A stretch of 10,366 bases of DNA from CAYVQU01 sp964453155 (GTDB lineage Bacteria; Chloroflexota; Anaerolineae; Anaerolineales; UBA11858). The stretch is from assembly GCA_964453155.1 (NCBI GenBank), contig CAYVQU010000179.1:1-10366 (forward strand), given 5' to 3'. A model generated the notes under the pieces. The model saw nothing but the letters and a program-made list of their open reading frames with translations. It searched no databases and was not told the origin of the DNA. The translations under genes and the position numbers were made by a program. Positions 1 to 5,980 of this stretch are shown piece after piece; position 1 is the first letter of the stretch; each line of letters starts with the position of its first letter.

Positions 1-15
1 ATAGTATAACTGAAA

Positions 16-46
16 AAAGCCGCGGACAAGCTTTCGCCGCGGCTTT
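16..46 (-). terminator. Intrinsic terminator after the yccF-like gene
   Basis: A perfect 10-bp stem (16-25 with 37-46, AAAGCCGCGG and its complement) encloses an 11-nt loop. Read on the minus strand, the stem runs into a stretch of Ts (A-run at 13-18 on the plus strand). It lies about 20 nt beyond the stop codon of the minus-strand yccF-like gene. The arms end in A/T on both sides, so it may also stop transcription coming from the left edge. Confidence 0.8.
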
Positions 47-66
47 GTGCTGTGAATCGATTTCAG

Positions 67-435
67 TTATCGAATTTCGCGCCCGAAGGGGGCTAGTGCG
101 ATGGGGATCAGTTTGAAATGCTGTTTGGCGAAGGGCAGACCAACGATCGTGATCGCCAGGATCAACCCGTGAACCAGGTGCGAGACCGCGATTTCCCAGC
201 CGAAGAGTACGGCCCACAAGATGTTGAAGACCACTTTGCCAAAATCACCAGCTTCATCGGTGATTTCAATTTCCTTGCCAAATGGGGCCATCGTAGCAAT
301 TCCCAGTTTAATGGCTTCCTGGCCGAACGGGATACCCACGATTGTCAAACAAACCAGCAATCCACCCAGAATATACCCAAGTCCGGAAAGAAAACCGCCA
401 AAAATCAACCAAATTATATTTCCTAAGCAACTCAT
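67..435 (-). CDS. yccF: YccF-family inner-membrane protein
   Basis: The 122-residue protein matches the YccF family of small integral membrane proteins, whose biochemical role is not established. It carries the family's internal duplication. The first unit reads TIVGIPFGQ (about residues 31-39) followed by APFGKEI (50-56). The second reads TIVGLPFAK (96-104) followed by APFGREI (115-121). Hydrophobic helices cover roughly residues 5-30 and 68-100. The start ATG (433-435) follows a purine-rich AAAAGGAG with 5-nt spacing, a good ribosome binding site. The gene appears to be a single transcription unit with a terminator just downstream. Family assignment is confident from the motif pair; the function is unknown. 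Confidence 0.88.
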   Translation of the reverse strand: MSCLGNIIWLIFGGFLSGLGYILGGLLVCLTIVGIPFGQEAIKLGIATMAPFGKEIEITDEAGDFGKVVFNILWAVLFGWEIAVSHLVHGLILAITIVGLPFAKQHFKLIPIALAPFGREIR

Positions 436-494
436 ATGATCTCCTTTTTATCTCTACCTTACTCTACGCTGAATCTTACCCCAAGTTGCAAAAA

Positions 495-526
495 TGAAAA
501 ACCGCCCCAATCGGAGCGGTTTTTCA
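495..526. terminator. Bidirectional intrinsic terminator
   Basis: TGAAAAACCGC (495-505) pairs perfectly with GCGGTTTTTCA (516-526) around a 10-nt loop. Because the stem ends in A5/T5, it gives a U-tract in both directions. It lies about 60 nt past the stop of the small minus-strand membrane gene (585-731) and most likely ends that transcript, separating it from yccF. Confidence 0.7.
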
Positions 527-584
527 TAAGTAAGGAGAAGAGAAGAAGTCTGAGATTTGGATCGCCAACTCCAAATCAGAAACA

Positions 585-731
585 CTACTTGCGGCGAATG
601 ATCCGCCGGGTTTCAATCAGAATGGGTTTGCGAACCGGCTGGCGGTTCAGGGTGCGGGCCAGAAGCTGGGCGAGAAAAATGATCGCTCCAAAACTGATGG
701 CTAGTAAAAGTGCTAAATTTTGAAAATTCAT
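585..731 (-). CDS. 48-residue single-pass membrane protein
   Basis: I do not recognise a family. A hydrophobic helix spans about residues 5-25 and is followed by a strongly basic tail (residues 26-48, nine Arg/Lys, ending RRIIRRK). This predicts an N-out/C-in single-span protein. The reading frame stays open to an ATG at 794. I chose the internal ATG at 731 because it has a near-perfect GGAGG (737-741 on the plus strand) with 5-nt spacing. The longer form would add a polar Thr/Asn-rich stretch with a poorer ribosome binding site. The terminator at 495-526 supports a real transcript. A chance ORF is possible but unlikely given the ribosome binding site, helix and terminator together. Confidence 0.6.
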   Translation of the reverse strand: MNFQNLALLLAISFGAIIFLAQLLARTLNRQPVRKPILIETRRIIRRK

Positions 732-830
732 TGTTACCTCCGTTGCGGGGTTGGTTGCATTTTCAGTTGCTGTTAAGATGTTTTTGGTGGTCATGTTCTT
801 ACCTAACCTTTTCGAAAACTACGCCATGTA

Positions 831-854
831 AGAAATGAAGTCTGCCTTCATTCT
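831..854. other. Short hairpin, first of three upstream of the tlpA-like gene
   Basis: AATGAAG (834-840) pairs perfectly with CTTCATT (846-852) around a 5-nt loop; flanking bases extend it with one bulged A. It sits in the 262-nt divergent gap between the 48-residue membrane protein gene and the tlpA-like gene. Confidence 0.45.
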
Positions 855-876
855 AAAAAGAGAAACTGTCCTTTTT

Positions 877-928
877 GCAGATTTGGGTATATATGTGAAT
901 AAAAATTCATGTTAAAACCGAAATCTGC
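877..928. other. Long imperfect inverted repeat upstream of the tlpA-like gene
   Basis: GCAGATTT (877-884) pairs with AAATCTGC (921-928). After one G/G mismatch (885/920) the stem continues as GGT (886-888) with ACC (917-919). Inside the loop is a second small hairpin, TGAAT-AAAA-ATTCA (896-909). As RNA this would be a two-tier stem-loop; as DNA, a cruciform-prone element. No T-tract follows, so it is not an ordinary terminator. Confidence 0.55.
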
Positions 929-930
929 TA

Positions 931-983
931 AGGTGTTGCGGTTTGACTTGTTGATTAAATACGATGGGTAAACCGCAACACCT
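931..983. promoter_or_regulatory. Perfect 14-bp inverted repeat abutting the tlpA-like ribosome binding site
   Basis: AGGTGTTGCGGTTT (931-944) is the exact reverse complement of AAACCGCAACACCT (970-983), with a 25-nt spacer. The right arm ends one base before GGAG (984-987), the ribosome binding site of the gene at 994. It could be an operator with widely spaced half-sites or a 5'UTR stem affecting translation or RNA stability. I cannot tell which from sequence alone. Confidence 0.6.
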
Positions 984-993
984 GGAGTAAACC

Positions 994-1569
994 ATGAAAA
1001 AAATTTGGAAACCCGTGATAATCATCGGATTGGTCATTTTTCTCGGGGTTAATCTCTATTTAAATATACGAGAACCGGCGGCCGTAGTTGCATCCGAAGT
1101 TTCAGATTTCCCGGTGGGCATCAATAAAGGTGAATTGGCCCCCAATTTTGAAGGAACTACTCTGTCGGGCGAAAAAATCACCCTGGCAGATTTGCGCGGC
1201 AAAACCGTCCTGATCAATGTTTTCGCCTCCTGGTGTGGCCCCTGCCAACTTGAAGCGCCCCATTTAGCCAATGTTTACGCGGAATTAGATCATGATGAAG
1301 TGGTCTTTATCGGTTTAAATTTGGAAGAAAAACTGGAAAACGTGGCCTACTTCAAGGAAAAATTTGCTTGGGAATTTCCGTTGGTACTCAACGAAGATGG
1401 CGCCCTCACCGACCAAATCTATACCCCCATTGGCCTCCCCACGAGTTGGTTTATTGACCCCCAGGGTGTGATCCAATACGTTCACGTTGGGCCGATTACG
1501 GAAGAGATGTTGAGACAGGCGATCGTGGATATTCAGATGGGGCGCGACCCCCATTCGTTTGGGAACTAG
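994..1569 (+). CDS. Membrane-anchored TlpA/ResA-like thiol-disulfide oxidoreductase
   Basis: This 191-residue protein has a thioredoxin fold held outside the membrane by an uncleaved N-terminal anchor (hydrophobic residues about 5-22 after MKKIWK). The redox motif WCGPC is at residues 80-84 within FASWCGPCQLEAP. The conserved cis-proline is P149 in GLPTSW. Both are typical of the AhpC-TSA/TlpA/ResA group, which reduces extracytoplasmic disulfides, for instance on apocytochrome c. The specific substrate cannot be told here because no cytochrome maturation genes are adjacent. The start ATG is preceded by GGAG with 6-nt spacing. Its upstream region holds three inverted repeats (831-983). It converges on the SDR gene, with a small hairpin between the two stop codons. 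Confidence 0.9.
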   Translation: MKKIWKPVIIIGLVIFLGVNLYLNIREPAAVVASEVSDFPVGINKGELAPNFEGTTLSGEKITLADLRGKTVLINVFASWCGPCQLEAPHLANVYAELDHDEVVFIGLNLEEKLENVAYFKEKFAWEFPLVLNEDGALTDQIYTPIGLPTSWFIDPQGVIQYVHVGPITEEMLRQAIVDIQMGRDPHSFGN

Positions 1570-1582
1570 GGAGATGTTTGAT

Positions 1583-1617
1583 CGTTGGTTGGCTGGTTAG
1601 AGACAAACTAACCAATT
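1583..1617. repeat. Intergenic TTGGTTAG-type hairpin between convergent genes
   Basis: TGGTTAG (1594-1600) pairs with CTAACCA (1608-1614) around a 7-nt loop. The 5' side is extended by related GTTGGTT units. It sits between two convergent stop codons and may help end both transcripts, but the T-tract is weak. The same GTTGG/CTAACCA word set recurs in the hairpin at 5550-5595, suggesting a dispersed repeat type. Confidence 0.5.
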
Positions 1618-1623
1618 GACCTT

Positions 1624-2436
1624 TTACTCCTTATGATGTCGAATAGCCTTGCTCGCCATCTTGTCAATAAAACCGGGGGCAATCAGCTTTAACCACGGAC
1701 CTAGTTTAGCGCGATAAGTTTGGTTGTCCTCCCGCTTGCGCTCCGCGACAGCTTTGATGAGTAGGGCTGCGCAGATTTCCACTGTCATAACCTTATCTTC
1801 TTGGATATGAGTCTCACCGATCGGTTTGCCATCCGGCCCAAGGGCATTCTTGCGAGCATCGGTCGCGACATAATCAGGATAGGAGATTGTCACGCTGACC
1901 CCTGCCTCTGCCAATTCAACCCTGAGTGAGTCGAAAAATCCCACCACGGCATGTTTGCTGGCTGCGTATCCGGTCCGAGTGGGGACGCCATATTTTCCTG
2001 TCAGACTGGACATGGCGACAATGCGACCCTGCGTTTTTTTAAGATGGGGAAGAGCATAAAAAGTGCAGTACACACTACCCAGGTAATTGACTTTGAGCGG
2101 GGTTTCAATGGCAGAAAAAGTTTCCATTTCCGCGAACATCATCCGCATCGAGATCCCGGCGTTGTTGATCAGGGTGTCAATGCGCCCATATTCGGCTACG
2201 GTTTGGTCGATCAGGTGCTTACATTGGGCCTCAGCGGTGACATCGGTTTGAACAATCAGGGCTTTCCCCCCCCGGGTGCGACATTCTTCGGCGACCGTGC
2301 TTAATTTCTCTGAATTACGAGCCCCTAAGGCTAGCCAGGCGCCTTGATCGGCGAGTTGCAGGGCCAGTTCTTGGCCGATCCCGCTGGAGGCACCCGTGAT
2401 AATGACGACATTTTCATAGAAGGTGGGGTTAGGCAT
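1624..2436 (-). CDS. Classical short-chain dehydrogenase/reductase (SDR)
   Basis: The 270-residue protein is a classical SDR, an NAD(P)-dependent oxidoreductase of hydroxyl/carbonyl groups. The cofactor motif TGASSGIG is at residues 14-21 and NNAG at 91-94. The catalytic tetrad reads N117, S144, Y157 and K161 (YAASK). R40 following the second beta strand (GARN) suggests NADP(H) rather than NAD(H). The C-terminal 40 residues are basic, ending RHHKE. The length is slightly above the usual 250, as in 11-beta-HSD/DHRS-like members. The substrate cannot be deduced. The start ATG has GAGGA at 6-nt spacing, and a TATAAT box lies upstream on the same strand. The gene appears monocistronic. Confidence 0.9.
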   Translation of the reverse strand: MPNPTFYENVVIITGASSGIGQELALQLADQGAWLALGARNSEKLSTVAEECRTRGGKALIVQTDVTAEAQCKHLIDQTVAEYGRIDTLINNAGISMRMMFAEMETFSAIETPLKVNYLGSVYCTFYALPHLKKTQGRIVAMSSLTGKYGVPTRTGYAASKHAVVGFFDSLRVELAEAGVSVTISYPDYVATDARKNALGPDGKPIGETHIQEDKVMTVEICAALLIKAVAERKREDNQTYRAKLGPWLKLIAPGFIDKMASKAIRHHKE

Positions 2437-2464
2437 GTGAATTCCTCAATGGGTAGATTGGGCA

Positions 2465-2470
2465 ATTATA
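2465..2470 (-). promoter_or_regulatory. Putative -10 box for the SDR gene
   Basis: A perfect TATAAT on the minus strand lies 28 nt upstream of the SDR start codon. The expected -35 position (about 2488-2493) falls inside the adjacent hairpin repeat and reads TCTATC, a poor match. The promoter call rests on the -10 alone. Confidence 0.4.
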
Positions 2471-2478
2471 GCTTAAAG

Positions 2479-2540
2479 GGAGATAGGGATAGAGACGAGA
2501 GATTTTTTGTCTTTATCCCTATCTCTAGTCTCTATCTCCT
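2479..2540. repeat. Intergenic hairpin built of GATAGAGAC-type short repeats
   Basis: Positions 2480-2496 pair with 2509-2525 in a 17-bp stem with a single G-U wobble, around a 12-nt loop ending in six Ts. A third, partly matching copy of the arm (GTCTCTATCTCC, 2529-2540) follows. The element is made of repeated GAGATAG / GATAGAGAC words. It lies in the 188-nt divergent gap between the SDR gene and the small membrane-protein operon, overlapping the probable SDR promoter region. Confidence 0.65.
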
Positions 2541-2624
2541 CTAACCCAAACTTACCAAAATCTATATTTCCGAAAAACCCCACTCCAACTAAACTATAAA
2601 TAATAGGTTTGGTTAGGAGTAGAG

Positions 2625-2768
2625 ATGTCAGAGAAGAAACCAAAACGGGTTTACCCGCCATTCTATGAAAAATTTGTCCCGATTGCACTGGGATTACTGG
2701 CAGTCGTGATCGTTGGGGTGCTGATTTTCACCATTGCAGTTGGGGTTGGAGTTTTGCGATTTGGTTGA
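2625..2768 (+). CDS. 47-residue single-pass membrane protein
   Basis: A short frame starts at an ATG preceded by AGGAG (2615-2619) at 5-nt spacing. The product has a basic, Pro-rich N-terminus (MSEKKPKRVYPPFYEKF). A single strongly hydrophobic helix (about residues 18-44) rich in Val, Ile, Leu and Gly follows, and the protein ends RFG. I do not recognise a family. It lies 20 nt upstream of the seven-helix membrane protein on the same strand, so the two are probably co-transcribed. The small protein may accompany or regulate its neighbour. Ribosome binding site, helix and spacing support a real gene. Confidence 0.65.
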   Translation: MSEKKPKRVYPPFYEKFVPIALGLLAVVIVGVLIFTIAVGVGVLRFG

Positions 2769-2788
2769 TTTATATTGGGAGAGATGAA

Positions 2789-3517
2789 ATGACCTTTGTA
2801 AATACTTTTTTACCTTTTTTATCGGCAGTCATTAGTTTTGTGTTTGCCTATTTTGTTTTCAAACGCTATTTTGCTAAGCGTGGCAATCACTTGTTACTCT
2901 GGGGCGTCGGGATGATTTTTTACGGGATCGGTGGATTCTGTGAAGGGTTTTACGGCGCGTTTGGCTGGAATCCGATCATCTATCGAATGTGGTACTTTTT
3001 TGGGGCCATTCTGGTCGCGGCCTGGTTGGGTCAGGGGACGGTTTATCTGCTAGCGAACAAAAAATTGGCCACAGGTTTGATGATCTTATTAGGGTTGGGA
3101 TCACTTTACGGTGTTTTCAAGGTGTTTACGGCTCAATTAGACCCCTCTTTGTTGACAACCAGCCTCCATACCGGTTCGGAGTTATCGGGGCATGCTATTG
3201 TGACGGATGGAGTTCGCTCATTGACCCCCATTTTTAATTTGTATGGGACGGTAACCTTAGTGGGGGGGGCAATTTATTCCGCCTGGATTTTCTTCCGGAA
3301 GCGCGTACTGCTACACCGCACAATCGGTAATATTTTGATCGCGGTCGGCGCGCTGGCGCCAGCTTTTGGCGGAGCGTTCAGTCGTATGGGGGTCCCGGCG
3401 GCGCTATATATTGGGGAACTGGTGGGCGCGGTGTTAATGTTCATTGGGTTCCAACGCGCGACGACCCCGATCGTCTCCGGAGAAAATGTTGGTGCGCAAC
3501 CAGTTACCGGCGACTGA
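2789..3517 (+). CDS. Seven-helix integral membrane protein of unknown function
   Basis: The 242-residue product has seven hydrophobic helices, at about residues 4-24, 33-56, 63-88, 92-113, 146-169, 178-199 and 203-221. A soluble loop of about 30 residues lies between helices 4 and 5, and the polar C-terminal tail has no attached domain. I see no catalytic motif and do not recognise the family. The helix count resembles stand-alone 7TM sensor-type or lipid-embedded proteins, but that is only topology. The frame is open to a TTG at 2765. I chose ATG 2789 because GGGAG (2777-2781) lies 7 nt before it, and because the earlier start would overlap the preceding gene. It is the second gene of a two-gene membrane operon. 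Confidence 0.8.
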   Translation: MTFVNTFLPFLSAVISFVFAYFVFKRYFAKRGNHLLLWGVGMIFYGIGGFCEGFYGAFGWNPIIYRMWYFFGAILVAAWLGQGTVYLLANKKLATGLMILLGLGSLYGVFKVFTAQLDPSLLTTSLHTGSELSGHAIVTDGVRSLTPIFNLYGTVTLVGGAIYSAWIFFRKRVLLHRTIGNILIAVGALAPAFGGAFSRMGVPAALYIGELVGAVLMFIGFQRATTPIVSGENVGAQPVTGD

Positions 3518-3542
3518 TTTCATTAAATAATTGACGTATAAT
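3514..3542 (+). promoter_or_regulatory. Putative promoter for an intergenic transcript
   Basis: TATAAT (3537-3542) is a perfect -10. CTGATT (3514-3519) at 17-bp spacing is a weak -35 match (3 of 6). A TTGACG directly abuts the -10 and cannot serve as its -35. The promoter overlaps the stop codon of the 7TM gene and would start a transcript near 3549, running to the terminator at 3665-3699. Confidence 0.4.
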
Positions 3543-3548
3543 CTCAAA

Positions 3549-3699
3549 GTTTTGGGGCTAACGACAAACATCCTGAGTAACGCCGGGTATCGCCTGTGCT
3601 GAGCGAAGCCGAAGTGATAGGTACGGGCCTGTCTTACCTCCCCACTTGTGAGAGAAGCAAATTGACAGCCCTCGGAAAAATTTCTGAGGGCTGTTTTTT
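3549..3699 (+). ncRNA. Candidate free-standing small RNA of unknown class
   Basis: About 150 nt lie between a TATAAT box and a strong + strand terminator. There is no credible ORF, and the next gene downstream is on the opposite strand, so this would be a transcript of its own. The segment is GC-richer than the flanks. GGGG (3554-3557) can pair with CCCC (3650-3653), enclosing a region that could form an internal hairpin around the repeat-like CTGAGCGAAGCCGAAG (3600-3615). I looked for hallmarks of SRP RNA (GGUCAGG...GGAAGG), RNase P RNA and common riboswitches and did not find them. It could instead be only the 3'UTR of the 7TM gene. Confidence 0.35.
3665..3699 (+). terminator. Strong intrinsic terminator
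   Basis: ACAGCCCTC (3665-3673) pairs with GAGGGCTGT (3686-3694). The stem continues inward through a G-U and further G-C/A-T pairs, and six Ts follow at 3694-3699. It ends + strand transcription from the 7TM operon and/or the candidate small RNA. The T-tract overlaps the stop codon of the opposing lipoprotein gene, so the hairpin may also serve that gene, though the minus-side T-tract is poor. Confidence 0.85.
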
Positions 3700-5491
3700 A
3701 TGGTGATGCGATTATGTCAAAGGCTTCTTGGGGTGAAATAAGAACCACTGGACCACCCCCGATATTCACTAGAAGGTATTCGTCATTCACCGGGTTGATC
3801 CAGGTGCCGCGTGAAAAGCCTAAACGTGTCCCCCCTGTAAAGAGATGGGTAAGTTTCCCCGTTTCAATATCTACTTCGAGCAGTTTAACTTCATTCCCAG
3901 AGGCGCCTTTATCAGTGGCCAGGAGGTAGATTTTTCTTCCCAAAGCGCCGAATTCTACATCTTTGGGCAGGGCATTCAAAATGGATCTTTCCCATTGAAT
4001 AGTACCGGATGGATTAATTGCAATCAGGCGCCGATCGCTGTCCACATGGTAGAGCAGTAATCCCCCATTCGGGAGGGGGAGGCTGCGCCCTAAATTATTT
4101 CTCCCTTGGGGTAGTGAAATCCATTGTGATCTCGTCATGGCGTCCACATCCAGGCGGTAAACGCCATCTTCTGCATGTAGGTAAACCGCTTCAGCACCAT
4201 TTAGCAAGTGACCATTGATATCAAAATCCCAGTTTTGGGGTTGCCCAGAACTGGGTACGGACCAAATCGGGTTCGCTCCAGCTGTTGTGAAGATGAATGT
4301 GTCTCGGAATGAGACCCAACTCGAAATAGGCGTTTTAGTTTCAATCTGCCACAAACGTTCTCCAGTCTGATCGAATGCCGTCGTTTGTCTCCGATCGGTG
4401 ACGATCACACCGCCGGTAGGTGGGGCGATCAGATCCGCCGTACTAAGCGCGCCGCTATCGATTTGCCAAATGGATTTCGCGGGGTCTAAGACCGCATGAC
4501 TGCTCAAAATACCCATTTGATCGAGATGATAAAACTGGGAACCATTGGTGTCCAAAATTGCTGCTGCACTGGCTGCGTCATAAGCCTGTTGCCAACGCGT
4601 AGCACCATCTTCAATATCGAGTGCGACGAGGGCTTCATTGTGCACAAGCAACAGGGTGTCTGTGAATACGCCGCTGAATTGGGTTGTACTATCGTCGTAG
4701 GAATTTGTCCATTGAACCCCAGGAGAAACTGAGATGCGGTACTCATGGATGGTTTGCGAGGGCGGCAGCCATCCGGCCAGAGTCGGATCAACGGACCAAT
4801 AGCCGTGTCCGGTCGAGTTCGGTAAGTGCAGCCGAATTTCGAAATGGAGATGGGGCGGCGTGCGCGGTCGGCCAATTTTACCAATTTTGTCGCCGCGTTC
4901 GACGCAATCGCCGGTTTTGATGTCCACACTGGGGGGATCAAGATGGCCATAAAAGGACAAGATATAGCGACCAGTGGGGAAAACGTGTCGGATGACGATG
5001 ACGCCTTTGTCTAATCCCCAGCCATTCGGTTGCGCATAGGTAACTTGACCGTGCCCGATGCTGTAAACTGGCTGACCAAAATTGGAGACATTGCGCATCC
5101 CCCAATCTTCTCCGGCGTGATATTTTTCGTAACGTTGGCGGTAGCGGCCAAAATCACCTCCCCCAGAGGCTTCTGCGCCATGCGGCGGATCGAGTGGAAA
5201 ATCAAGGGTATCGACAAAACCACAGGGCGCATTGAACGCGGGTTCGGGATCCAGGCGTGTGAATGCCCGGGGATTGCCAGAAATGGACGCTGGTATTGCA
5301 GTTGGCGTCGGTGTTGGTGTCGCCGTGGGTGAGGGCGTAATCGTTGGCGGGACGGTAGTAGTCAGGGTCAGTGCTGGGGTGGCAGTGATTTCAACCCAAA
5401 TGATTTCGGTTATCGTTTGGGTTGGCGTCACCACACGACAGCCAGTCAGTATGATGATGCCCAGGATTAGGGCCAGGGATTTCATGTTCAT
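3698..5491 (-). CDS. Lipoprotein with M23 peptidase domain and PQQ-like beta-propeller
   Basis: The 597-residue protein starts with a lipoprotein signal (hydrophobic residues 4-16, lipobox LTGC with Cys18), so it should be lipid-anchored outside the cytoplasmic membrane. A Thr/Pro-rich linker covers about 21-70. The M23/LytM domain (about 85-245) keeps H125xxxD129 (HAGED), H183 (YGHL) and H214-L-H216 (HLHFE). The zinc and catalytic residues are therefore intact, consistent with cleavage of peptidoglycan cross-bridges or another extracellular peptide. Residues about 250-597 carry PQQ-like propeller blades (LVALDIEDGATRW, TTAFDQTGERLW, LIAINPSGTIQW), probably a binding platform rather than an enzyme. 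The start ATG has a weak ribosome binding site; an ATG two codons later is an alternative. The gene stands alone on its strand. Confidence 0.88.
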   Translation of the reverse strand: MNMKSLALILGIIILTGCRVVTPTQTITEIIWVEITATPALTLTTTVPPTITPSPTATPTPTPTAIPASISGNPRAFTRLDPEPAFNAPCGFVDTLDFPLDPPHGAEASGGGDFGRYRQRYEKYHAGEDWGMRNVSNFGQPVYSIGHGQVTYAQPNGWGLDKGVIVIRHVFPTGRYILSFYGHLDPPSVDIKTGDCVERGDKIGKIGRPRTPPHLHFEIRLHLPNSTGHGYWSVDPTLAGWLPPSQTIHEYRISVSPGVQWTNSYDDSTTQFSGVFTDTLLLVHNEALVALDIEDGATRWQQAYDAASAAAILDTNGSQFYHLDQMGILSSHAVLDPAKSIWQIDSGALSTADLIAPPTGGVIVTDRRQTTAFDQTGERLWQIETKTPISSWVSFRDTFIFTTAGANPIWSVPSSGQPQNWDFDINGHLLNGAEAVYLHAEDGVYRLDVDAMTRSQWISLPQGRNNLGRSLPLPNGGLLLYHVDSDRRLIAINPSGTIQWERSILNALPKDVEFGALGRKIYLLATDKGASGNEVKLLEVDIETGKLTHLFTGGTRLGFSRGTWINPVNDEYLLVNIGGGPVVLISPQEAFDIIASP

Positions 5492-5549
5492 AGTACCCAG
5501 ATGCCCTGAAGGCGGTTCATTTTACATGGAGGGATTATTTGTTGGTCGG

Positions 5550-5595
5550 ATAGTTGGCTAGTTGGATGGTAGACAACGACTAGCTAACCAACTAT
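5550..5595. repeat. Intergenic TTGG/TTAG hairpin repeat
   Basis: ATAGTTGG (5550-5557) pairs with CCAACTAT (5588-5595). After one mismatch the stem continues for seven more positions (5559-5565 with 5580-5586, two G-U). It overlaps the stop codon of the RHH gene. There is no T-tract beyond it on the minus strand, so it is a repeat or RNA-stabilising hairpin more than a classic terminator. Its words resemble those of the hairpin at 1583-1617. Confidence 0.6.
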
Positions 5596-5978
5596 TTTAT
5601 CCGGTCTCCCAATATTTCTTTCACCGCTTTGCTGGCCCGAAACACCCCGCGCACCCGAACAGACTCAATAGCTCGATCAGCTAATCCAGGTGAAACATCA
5701 TCTTCAATGATCAGCATTCCAATGATATTGAAGCTGCGTTTTTCCCCTTTCGCGACGGATTTTTCCAAATCTTTGCGCCCCCAATCAAAGATCCCCAAGC
5801 CATAGGCATTACGAACGACCGAACTTTGGACTTCGGTTTCATGTTTGCCAAGTTGATTGCGAATGGATGTGCGTATGAAATCCGTTCGATTTTGATAAAA
5901 GCCTTCATCGACGAGCAAATCAACTTTCCCCAGATCAACAACACTCATATTAATGGTAATTTTTTCGGTTTCGGCCAT
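5592..5978 (-). CDS. Ribbon-helix-helix (CopG-type) transcriptional regulator
   Basis: The 128-residue protein has an N-terminal ribbon-helix-helix fold. Strand residues are about 6-13 (KITINMSV), helix A about 14-26, and helix B about 30-43, beginning with the family's NRTDFIR motif. RHH proteins dimerise and insert the beta ribbon into the major groove at short palindromes. Residues 50-128 form an extra alpha/beta domain (NIIGMLIIEDDVSP...VRGVFRASKAV) that I cannot assign to a known ligand-binding family. It could bind an effector or mediate oligomerisation. It starts 2 nt after the stop of the 68-residue gene, with its ribosome binding site GAGGA inside that gene's last codons, so the pair is one operon. 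It probably controls its own promoter (6247-6275). Confidence 0.82.
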   Translation of the reverse strand: MAETEKITINMSVVDLGKVDLLVDEGFYQNRTDFIRTSIRNQLGKHETEVQSSVVRNAYGLGIFDWGRKDLEKSVAKGEKRSFNIIGMLIIEDDVSPGLADRAIESVRVRGVFRASKAVKEILGDRIK

Positions 5979-5980
5979 TA

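Noticed and set aside
118..426. A 102-codon + strand frame opposite the yccF-like gene
   Set aside because: It is fully antisense to a gene with clear family motifs, has no ribosome binding site of note, and its translation is polar with no recognisable pattern.
436..723. A 95-codon + strand frame opposite the 48-residue membrane protein
   Set aside because: It runs through the bidirectional terminator hairpin at 495-526, and its basic, Arg-rich translation looks like a shadow of the opposite strand.
943..965. TTGACT with TACGAT as a promoter for the tlpA-like gene
   Set aside because: The spacing is only 11 bp, and the -35-like word is created by the inverted-repeat arm.
1951..2304. A 117-codon + strand frame within the SDR gene
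   Set aside because: It is antisense to the complete SDR catalytic core and has no supporting start signal.
3549..3699. The intergenic RNA as SRP RNA, RNase P RNA or a known riboswitch
   Set aside because: I looked for the conserved SRP apical loop, the RNase P core words and the common riboswitch cores and found none. No + strand gene follows that a riboswitch could control.
4504..4950. A 148-codon frame in another phase within the lipoprotein gene
   Set aside because: It overlaps the M23/propeller coding sequence on the same strand, has a Cys/Arg/Pro-rich shadow composition and no ribosome binding site.
5232..5561. A 109-codon + strand frame rich in Val and Gly
   Set aside because: It is the antisense of the Thr/Pro-rich linker of the lipoprotein; the Val/Gly repeats simply reflect the repetitive linker codons.
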